Below are positions 8,396-12,696 of a stretch of 12,696 nt of DNA, piece after piece. Under the pieces are notes generated by a model, which saw nothing but the letters and a program-made list of their open reading frames with translations, was not told where the DNA came from and did not search any database. The first letter of the stretch is position 1. The number at the start of each line of letters is the position of its first letter. Location: assembly GCA_905193145.1 (NCBI GenBank), contig CAJJNP010000092.1, positions 1 to 12,696 on the forward strand, in the 5' to 3' direction. Position numbers and translations under genes: made by a program. This DNA is from an uncultured Odoribacter sp. Lineage in GTDB: Bacteria > Bacteroidota > Bacteroidia > Bacteroidales > Marinifilaceae.

Positions 8396-8704
8396 TTATT
8401 TCTCTTTTCGCTTGGGGTTAGCCGGGAACCAACCTTTTTCTACTCGTTTGCGTTGTTCAAACAACTCTCCAATTGACCAAAAAGATGAAGCTCCCCAAAC
8501 TGCCAATAATGTAGACCATAAAATATGATAAACAAGGACCGACGCAACAACAGCCAGAATTCCCATTATCAGAAAAAACCACCAACAACCAACTCCAAAA
8601 TAATATTCCCCTTTAATAACAAGCGGATGAAACAACCCGATAATAAGAAATGTAGCGACTCCTATTACTAGTCCGGTAAGATTGTATTCAGCAAGAAATT
8701 CCAT
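8396..8704 (-). CDS. DUF4491-family small integral membrane protein (102 aa)
   Basis: The protein has three hydrophobic segments, at about residues 9-29, 39-59 and 61-80, and a charged tail with EQRKRVEKGWFPANPKR. The pattern HPLVIKGEY, CWWFF, SSFWSIGELFEQ and GWFP-NP is that of DUF4491, a small membrane family of Bacteroidetes and Firmicutes with no known function. I place the start at ATG 8704 (MEFLAEYNLTG), which matches how the family usually begins and leaves about 16 nt of leader after the predicted transcription start. An ATG at 8710 or a TTG at 8713 would add two or three residues. It lies 102 bp upstream of the peptidase on the same strand, with a separate -7 box between them. Confidence 0.88.
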   Translation of the reverse strand: MEFLAEYNLTGLVIGVATFLIIGLFHPLVIKGEYYFGVGCWWFFLIMGILAVVASVLVYHILWSTLLAVWGASSFWSIGELFEQRKRVEKGWFPANPKRKEK

Positions 8705-8726
8705 AACCATCAATTTTAGTTAGAGA

Positions 8727-8734
8727 CAAATATA
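8727..8734 (-). promoter_or_regulatory. -7 box TATATTTG for the DUF4491 gene
   Basis: TATATTTG on the minus strand, 23 nt upstream of the chosen ATG at 8704. It matches TAnnTTTG; no clear TTTG -33 partner is visible at the right spacing. Together with the box at 8826 it makes this a divergent promoter region. Confidence 0.5.
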
Positions 8735-8746
8735 ATGACAAAACCA

Positions 8747-8789
8747 TTATAGTATATCTCAATACCTATAATTATTAGTTATAGTATAT
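8747..8789. repeat. Pair of 11-bp direct repeats TTATAGTATAT in the divergent promoter region
   Basis: TTATAGTATAT occurs at 8747-8757 and again at 8779-8789, 32 bp apart start to start, close to three turns of the DNA helix. Both lie between the divergent promoters of the DUF4491 and YeiH genes. The region is very AT-rich, so chance is possible. Confidence 0.3.
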
Positions 8790-8825
8790 GAATATTATGT
8801 ATTATGATATATTATTATCGCATCA

Positions 8826-8833
8826 TAAATTTG
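8826..8833 (+). promoter_or_regulatory. -7 box TAAATTTG for the yeiH-like gene
   Basis: TAAATTTG matches TAnnTTTG. The predicted transcription start near 8840 gives a leader of about 23 nt to the ATG at 8863. It also lies downstream of the alternative ATG at 8788, which is the main reason to reject that longer start. No clear -33 element is seen. Confidence 0.45.
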
Positions 8834-8862
8834 CCCATGAAAAACACGAAAAATACAACAAC

Positions 8863-9852
8863 ATGAAAACAGCTTTACAAAAAAACAGCAAAACCATTTA
8901 CATCGTAACCCTCTCCATCTTAAGCGTATTTCTTCTCATTGACTACATACCGGGGATGCACCACCTGACAAGTTGGGTGACACCGCCTGTAGCCCTTTTT
9001 CTGGGACTTGCATTCGCTCTTTTATGCGGGCAGGCTTACCCGACATTCAACAAGAAAGTATCCAAATATCTTCTACAATATTCCGTCGTAGGACTAGGAT
9101 TCGGCATGAACCTCCATGCTTCGCTCGCTTCAGGAAAAGAGGGCATGGAGTTCACTATCATATCTGTAATAGGCACTTTGCTCATCGGTTGGGTTATCGG
9201 TCGACACATCTTAAAAATAAACCGCGACACAGCCTACCTCATCAGCTCCGGCACAGCCATTTGCGGTGGTAGTGCCATCGCTGCTGTCGGACCAGTTTTA
9301 AAAGCCAAAGACAGCGACATGTCTGTCGCTTTAGGCACCATATTTATCCTCAATGCCATTGCGCTTTTCATTTTTCCGGCAATAGGACATGCCTTGAATA
9401 TGAGCCAACAGGATTTCGGTACCTGGGCAGCCATTGCCATCCATGACACCAGTTCTGTTGTAGGTGCCGGTGCCGCATACGGAGAAGAAGCCCTACGAAT
9501 AGCCACCACTATCAAACTGACACGTGCACTCTGGATTATCCCTATCGCACTCTTCACTTCCTTTATCTTCAAAAGCAAAGGACAACGCATCAGCATCCCT
9601 TGGTTTATCTTTTTCTTCATCCTTGCCATGATTTTCAATACATACGTGCTTGACACAACAAAGACCGGAGCAGTTATCGGTGCATCCATTAACGAATTTG
9701 CCCGTAAAACACTCACCATCACCCTTTTCTTTATAGGAGCCTCCCTTTCTCGGGATGTATTGAAAGCTGTCGGCATCAAACCGCTTATCCAGGGTATACT
9801 TCTATGGGTTGTCATCAGCATAAGCACCCTAGCTTATATATATTGGTTCTGA
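8863..9852 (+). CDS. yeiH: YeiH/UPF0324-family membrane protein, putative sulfate exporter (329 aa)
   Basis: This polytopic inner-membrane protein belongs to the UPF0324 (YeiH) family, annotated by similarity as putative sulfate exporters; transport has not been shown for most members. Family hallmarks are visible: VVGLGFGMNL (about 75-84), SSGTAICGGSAIAAVGPV (128-145), NAIALFIFPAIGH (164-176), AIHDTSSVVGAGAAYGEEAL (192-211) and KLTRALWIIP (218-227). Roughly nine to ten hydrophobic segments are present and the length is usual for the family. The frame is open further upstream to an ATG at 8788, but those 25 residues are hydrophilic and unlike the family. The -7 box at 8826 also lies inside them, so I choose ATG 8863. 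The gene stands alone and is divergent from the DUF4491 gene. Confidence 0.92.
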   Translation: MKTALQKNSKTIYIVTLSILSVFLLIDYIPGMHHLTSWVTPPVALFLGLAFALLCGQAYPTFNKKVSKYLLQYSVVGLGFGMNLHASLASGKEGMEFTIISVIGTLLIGWVIGRHILKINRDTAYLISSGTAICGGSAIAAVGPVLKAKDSDMSVALGTIFILNAIALFIFPAIGHALNMSQQDFGTWAAIAIHDTSSVVGAGAAYGEEALRIATTIKLTRALWIIPIALFTSFIFKSKGQRISIPWFIFFFILAMIFNTYVLDTTKTGAVIGASINEFARKTLTITLFFIGASLSRDVLKAVGIKPLIQGILLWVVISISTLAYIYWF

Positions 9853-9912
9853 TAACATACCATCCTATACCCATTCCGTAACCAATCCACACACAAATAC
9901 TCACTTATAGGG

Positions 9913-9944
9913 ATTGTCCCCTCCGCCTCACCACCCTATATTTG
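9913..9944 (+). promoter_or_regulatory. Bacteroides-type promoter in the yeiH-glycosyltransferase intergenic region
   Basis: ATTG at 9913-9916 (partial match to TTTG) lies 20 bp before TATATTTG at 9937-9944, giving good -33/-7 spacing. The predicted start is near 9951, with no gene before the terminator 40 bp further on. Confidence 0.5.
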
Positions 9945-9950
9945 CATTGT

Positions 9951-10023
9951 TGTCGAATAACTCCTCTCAAGGATAAAGCATTTTCTTATAAAGCTACGGT
10001 TATGCCATCACCGTAGCTTTTTT
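9951..10023 (+). ncRNA. Candidate small RNA of about 73 nt between a promoter and an intrinsic terminator
   Basis: A promoter at 9913-9944 is followed by an intrinsic terminator ending at 10023 with no open reading frame between them. This is the layout of a short independently transcribed RNA. I do not recognise the family. The alternative is that the terminator simply ends the yeiH message (its stop codon is 138 nt upstream) and the promoter match is chance. Confidence 0.35.
9990..10023 (+). terminator. Rho-independent terminator
   Basis: AAAGCTACGGT pairs perfectly with ACCGTAGCTTT (11 bp) around a 9-nt loop, and the right arm runs into six consecutive T residues. This is a textbook intrinsic terminator for plus-strand transcription. 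It ends either the yeiH message or the candidate small RNA. Confidence 0.85.
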
Positions 10024-10079
10024 ACATCTCAAAATTCTCCCCCTCTTCCCTCCCACTCAAATATATCATAAACATATCA

Positions 10080-10148
10080 CAAATATATGACATCTATATA
10101 TCAAAGATAACAGTCGGATATCTTTGACTAGTAATTGTCATATATTTG
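10080..10148. repeat. 69-bp composite inverted repeat with outward-facing TATATTTG boxes
   Basis: Two 30-nt arms (10080-10109 and 10119-10148) are inverted copies matching at 24 of 30 positions. Each arm has an outer 13-bp block CAAATATATGACA and an inner 9-bp block TCAAAGATA, separated by 8 unlike bases. The centre is the 9-nt ACAGTCGGA. Each outer end reads TATATTTG outward. The inner TTTG lies 14 bp from each box, too close for the usual 19-21 bp promoter spacing. It could be a binding site for a dimeric or tetrameric regulator or a recombination site. A further CAAATATAT lies at 10058-10066, exactly 22 bp left of the left-arm copy. Confidence 0.6.
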
Positions 10149-10192
10149 TATTGAAAATAAGTCAGACTTGTAGATGAATATATACTACCATT

Positions 10193-10220
10193 TTGCAAGG
10201 ATGAATTATCTCCCTTGCAA
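10193..10220. repeat. 8-bp-arm inverted repeat upstream of the glycosyltransferase locus
   Basis: TTGCAAGG (10193-10200) and CCTTGCAA (10213-10220) are perfect inverted copies with a 12-nt spacer. No T-run follows, so it is not a terminator. It lies between the 69-bp dyad and the promoter of the first glycosyltransferase. Function unknown. Confidence 0.4.
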
Positions 10221-10309
10221 CAAAAGAAACACTTAATTAGCAGAAGGCAGATTCGCCATATCAAGTCTATTATCAAAAGATACTTAAATTGTAACGAAGC
10301 TATTACTAT

Positions 10310-10342
10310 TTTGGCAAACAATTAAAACATTTCTTATATTTG
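10310..10342 (+). promoter_or_regulatory. Full Bacteroides -33/-7 promoter for the first glycosyltransferase gene
   Basis: TTTG at 10310-10313, a 21-bp spacer, and TATATTTG at 10335-10342 match both promoter elements with accepted spacing. The predicted start near 10350 coincides with the first base of the hairpin at 10350-10378 and gives a leader of about 56 nt before the ATG at 10406. This is the best promoter in the window. Confidence 0.75.
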
Positions 10343-10349
10343 CCTTGTG

Positions 10350-10378
10350 AATATCGTCTCTATAATAGAGACGATATT
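10350..10378 (+). promoter_or_regulatory. Perfect 14-bp-arm palindrome at the predicted transcription start
   Basis: AATATCGTCTCTAT and ATAGAGACGATATT are exact reverse complements separated by a single A. In the RNA this would fold as a long stem at the very 5' end of the message. As DNA it is a 29-bp near-perfect palindrome directly downstream of the -7 box, a classic operator position. No second copy of the arm sequence lies upstream of the promoter in this window, so a simple invertible promoter flanked by these repeats is not supported. Confidence 0.7.
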
Positions 10379-10405
10379 TCTATATTTAATAAAAACTATT
10401 TGCTC

Positions 10406-11893
10406 ATGGAACAATTACCTTTGGTTTCGGTTATAGTGCCCGTATATAATATGGAAAAATATCTGGCAGAAACATTGGACTCTGTACTAACATCTGATTA
10501 TCCAAATTTCGAAGTAATTGTCATGAATGATGGTTCTAAGGATTCATCCTTGAGCATTGCACAGAAATTTGCAAAACGAGACAAACGGGTTCAAGTTTAT
10601 TCTCAACCTAATGCGGGAGTTTGTGCTGCCCGCAATCATGCTATATCATTAGCATCAGGAGAGTTTATTCTTCCCTTCGATGCTGATGATATTATGTGTT
10701 CAAATTTTATCAGCGACGCAGTAAAAGCAATTATGGCAGACAACGAGATAAAAGTAGTCCGCCCAAAAGTTGAATTTATGGGGGAGCGCACAGGAGAATG
10801 GAAATTAGCTCCATATTCACTCAACCTATTAGCACGCAAAAATATGATTCCAATCTGCTCCTTATATCGTAAAAAAGATTGGGAAAAATCTGGCGGATAT
10901 ACAAAAGATATCACAGCCCGCGAAGATTGGATATTTTGGATTTCTGTATTAAAAAATGGTGGTAAAGTTGTCTCTCTATCCAGACTTTCTATGTATTATC
11001 GGATACGTAAAACATCCAAACGGATTACAGACCGACAACAAAAAAAAGAAATCATCAACTATTTGAACAAACAGCATCCGGAATTTTTTGAAAGAGAACT
11101 TGGAGGACCACTACGCTACCAAAGAACATACTCAAAATTAATCAATAAAATATACCGAGTACTACATCCTCGCCAAGCATATGTACATCCCAATTATCAG
11201 TACTTACACGATTTCATAAAGACTTTACCTATACATTTTCGTAACAACAATGGGAAAATCATTTACAAAGGACGAAATGAATTACGTGAATTTAAAATAA
11301 ATGATACAGAATTAGTTGTAAAAGCATTCCGCATACCAAATATCATAAACAGGATTGCATACGGTCTATTTCGTTCTCCTAAAGCCAAACGTTCATACGA
11401 ATATGCACAAATGCTTCAAAAAAGCAACATTGGAACTCCACAACCTATTGGTTATTATACAGAAAGGAACGGGTTCCTATTTGGCAAAAGTTATTATATC
11501 AGCCTAAAATCAGAATGTCCATATACATACTACGATTTGACGAAAAACGACTTCGTCAATGAAAACAAAATACTTCGAGCTATTGCCCGTACAACTGCAG
11601 CAATGCACGAACATGGTTATTTACATAAAGATTATTCGCGCGGCAATATCCTATTTAAAGAATCAGATGAAGAAGTAAAGGTAGAAATTATTGATTTAAA
11701 TCGCATTCGCTTTGCAAAAATAGACATGAATACTGGTTGCAAAAATTTCGAACGCCTACCCGCAACACCTCACATGCACCATATTATGTCAGAAGAATAT
11801 GCAAAAGTCCGAGGATTTGATGCTAAGAAATGCTACGAACGAATGGTTTTCTATCGCAAGCTACAACCTGATAAAATAGAAAATCTGTACTAA
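10406..11893 (+). CDS. Family 2 glycosyltransferase fused to a Kdo/WaaP-like (InaA-type) sugar kinase (495 aa)
   Basis: The N-terminal GT-A domain (about 5-230) begins LVSVIVPVYNMEKYLAETLD. It has the nucleotide-binding NDGSKDSS (41-48), the metal-binding DAD (92-94) and the catalytic-base region AREDW (171-175). The C-terminal part (about 280-460) resembles lipopolysaccharide kinases of the Kdo/WaaP type. It shows a candidate ATP-binding Lys306 in VVKAF, catalytic loop HKDYSRGNIL with Asp409 and Asn414, and IIDLN with Asp430 in place of the DFG aspartate. The protein should therefore add a sugar and perhaps phosphorylate a surface glycan such as LPS core; donor and acceptor are unknown. The frame extends upstream to a TTG at 10340, but that overlaps the -7 box, so ATG 10406 is the start. 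The gene is more AT-rich than the left half of the window and is followed by a related copy. Confidence 0.88.
   Translation: MEQLPLVSVIVPVYNMEKYLAETLDSVLTSDYPNFEVIVMNDGSKDSSLSIAQKFAKRDKRVQVYSQPNAGVCAARNHAISLASGEFILPFDADDIMCSNFISDAVKAIMADNEIKVVRPKVEFMGERTGEWKLAPYSLNLLARKNMIPICSLYRKKDWEKSGGYTKDITAREDWIFWISVLKNGGKVVSLSRLSMYYRIRKTSKRITDRQQKKEIINYLNKQHPEFFERELGGPLRYQRTYSKLINKIYRVLHPRQAYVHPNYQYLHDFIKTLPIHFRNNNGKIIYKGRNELREFKINDTELVVKAFRIPNIINRIAYGLFRSPKAKRSYEYAQMLQKSNIGTPQPIGYYTERNGFLFGKSYYISLKSECPYTYYDLTKNDFVNENKILRAIARTTAAMHEHGYLHKDYSRGNILFKESDEEVKVEIIDLNRIRFAKIDMNTGCKNFERLPATPHMHHIMSEEYAKVRGFDAKKCYERMVFYRKLQPDKIENLY
11075..11129 (+). repeat. 55-bp exact direct repeat, copy 1
   Basis: These 55 bases are identical to the last 55 bases of the window (12642-12696). 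They encode HPEFFERELGGPLRYQRT, residues 224-241 of the fusion protein, at the joint between the transferase and kinase parts. The preceding base differs between copies (G versus T), so the match is exactly 55 within the window. Confidence 0.95.
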
Positions 11894-11904
11894 ATAAAAA
11901 CGTT

Positions 11905-11991
11905 ATGAATATTTTTACAGTTGTCGTCACCTATAATTGTAAAAAAAGAGCAACGAAATCAAGGAAAAGCTCATGGAACAATTACCTCTAG
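11905..11991 (+). pseudogene. Remnant 5' end of a second type of glycosyltransferase gene (28 codons)
   Basis: An ATG 11 nt after the stop of the first fusion gene opens MNIFTVVVTYNC, the standard first beta-strand of family 2 glycosyltransferases (compare VVIVTYN), then degenerates into KKRATKSRKSS and stops at 11989-11991. The stop is inside the second fusion gene, whose ATG (11973) lies in another frame. The likely reading is a separate transferase gene cut after about 12 codons when the duplicated copy was placed here. An alternative is a short coupling or leader peptide. A run of seven A at 11941-11947 lies just past the homologous part. Confidence 0.5.
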
Positions 11992-12696
11992 TTTCTGTTA
12001 TAGTGCCAGTGTATAACATGGAAAAATATCTGGCTGAAACATTAGACTCTATCATTACTTCTGATTATCCGAATTTCGAAGTAATTGTCATGGATGACGG
12101 TTCTAAGGATTCTTCTTTAAGCATTGCACAAAAATTTGCAAAACGAGACAAACGGATTCAAGTTCATTCTCAACCTAATGCGGGGGCTTGTGCAGCAAGA
12201 AATCATGCAATTTCATTAGCACAGGGCATTTACATTTTACCGGTTGATGCAGACAACCGCATCTCTGCCTCCTTTATCAGTCATGCTGTAACTGAAATAG
12301 AGAAAGATGCAGATATTAAAGTGGTTTGTCCACGAGCACAATTTATCGGAGATGCAGATGGAGAATGGAAATTACCTCCCTTCTCTCTAAAATTGCTAGC
12401 ACGCAAAAATATGATGGATACCTGTGCGCTTTATAGAAAATCTGATTGGGAACAAACTGGTGGATATTGTGAAGAAATTATCGCACGTGAAGATTGGGAG
12501 TTCTGGATTTCAATATTAAAAAATGGAGGCAAAGTTGTCCGCTTGCCTGAAATAGAATTATACTATCGAATACGTAGTGGCTCTAAACGTATATCAGATC
12601 GTAAGTTAAAGGCGCATGTTATCAAGACATTAAATTTACGTCATCCGGAATTTTTTGAAAGAGAACTTGGAGGACCACTACGCTACCAAAGAACAT
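11973..12696 (+). CDS. Second family 2 glycosyltransferase, tandem paralogue of the first, 5' part only (241 codons, runs off right edge)
   Basis: The frame is open from ATG 11973 to the window end. The product starts MEQLPLVSVIVPVYNMEKYL, identical to the first copy over 20 residues. It carries DDGSKDSS, the metal-binding DAD in PVDADNR, and IAREDWEFW. By eye, residues 1-90 are about 90% identical to the first copy, residues 91-223 about 60%, and residues 224-241 100%, including at DNA level. The divergent middle holds the likely acceptor-binding region, so the two enzymes may use different acceptors. A kinase part is expected beyond the edge by analogy but is not seen. The first 19 nt of similarity (GCTCATGGAACAATTACCT at 10402 and 11969) include the start codon. 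The gene probably shares the first copy's transcript, since no promoter is seen in the 79-nt gap. Confidence 0.85.
   Translation, partial: MEQLPLVSVIVPVYNMEKYLAETLDSIITSDYPNFEVIVMDDGSKDSSLSIAQKFAKRDKRIQVHSQPNAGACAARNHAISLAQGIYILPVDADNRISASFISHAVTEIEKDADIKVVCPRAQFIGDADGEWKLPPFSLKLLARKNMMDTCALYRKSDWEQTGGYCEEIIAREDWEFWISILKNGGKVVRLPEIELYYRIRSGSKRISDRKLKAHVIKTLNLRHPEFFERELGGPLRYQRT
12642..12696 (+). repeat. 55-bp exact direct repeat, copy 2, ending at the window edge
   Basis: Identical to 11075-11129. The match reaches the last base of the window, so its true length is unknown. It may extend into the kinase part or mark an assembly break. Confidence 0.95.

Noticed and set aside
8381..8428. AACCCCA/TGGGGTT inverted repeat near the end of the DUF4491 gene as a terminator
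   Set aside because: The stem is only 7 bp with a long loop, and on the transcribed strand it is followed by A residues rather than U.
8788..8862. Upstream ATG extending the YeiH-like protein by 25 residues
   Set aside because: The extension is hydrophilic, not part of the family, and overlaps the -7 box at 8826-8833, so it would be upstream of the predicted transcript.
9234..9827. 197-codon minus-strand frame opposite the YeiH-like gene
   Set aside because: Antisense shadow of a well-recognised membrane-protein gene, with no features of its own.
10174..10236. 20-codon plus-strand frame MNIYYHFARMNYLPCNKRNT as a leader peptide
   Set aside because: It overlaps the TTGCAAGG inverted repeat, but there is no convincing promoter with correct spacing before it and no sign of coding selection.
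10094..10321. 75-codon minus-strand open frame in the intergenic region
   Set aside because: It crosses the composite dyad and the other inverted repeat, has no recognisable protein features, and looks like chance in AT-rich DNA.
10310..10378. Invertible promoter flanked by inverted repeats (phase switch)
   Set aside because: Only one side carries the palindrome; no inverted partner is found upstream in the window and no recombinase gene is present. Kept only as a possibility for a partner outside the window.
10340..10405. TTG start extending the first glycosyltransferase by 22 residues
   Set aside because: The TTG overlaps the -7 box and the extension covers the palindrome at 10350-10378. 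ATG 10406 begins directly before the conserved transferase strand and is shared with the second copy.

Overview
The window is Bacteroidetes DNA, most likely from a gut member of the order Bacteroidales. It carries a SusC/SusD pair, an STN-domain SusC next to a FecR anti-sigma factor and an ECF sigma factor, a DUF4491 membrane protein, and repeated TAnnTTTG boxes, the -7 element of the Bacteroides housekeeping promoter. I cannot name the genus. The left half is of moderate GC and the right-hand glycosyltransferase region is visibly more AT-rich.

Layout. From 8293 leftward, on the minus strand, lies one gene train: a secreted S9 (DPP-IV-like) serine peptidase, an ECF sigma factor 6 nt further on, a FecR-type anti-sigma factor, a 1192-residue STN-type SusC transporter, and the start of a SusD lipoprotein that runs off the left edge. 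A DUF4491 membrane protein (minus) lies just upstream, transcribed toward the peptidase, and is divergent from a YeiH/UPF0324 membrane protein (plus). Between YeiH and the right-hand genes are about 550 bp without a gene but rich in structure. This stretch holds a promoter followed closely by an intrinsic terminator (a possible small RNA), a 69-bp composite inverted repeat with outward-facing TATATTTG boxes, a smaller inverted repeat, and a full promoter with a perfect 14-bp-arm hairpin at its predicted transcription start. Then come a glycosyltransferase fused to a Kdo/WaaP-like kinase (495 aa), an orphan start of another glycosyltransferase gene (28 codons), and a second copy of the fusion gene whose 5' part reaches the right edge.

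How the parts fit. In the left train, substrate binding by SusCD should be signalled from the STN domain to FecR, releasing the sigma factor to transcribe susCD. The gene beside the regulators is a peptidase and no glycan-degrading enzyme is visible, so I infer a peptide or protein uptake locus, comparable in principle to RagAB. The right-hand genes look like the start of a surface-glycan (LPS/capsule) modification locus shaped by tandem duplication. The last 55 bases of the window are an exact copy of 11075-11129, so the right edge may be an assembly break in a repeat.

No tRNA, rRNA, CRISPR array, transposase or integrase gene is visible.
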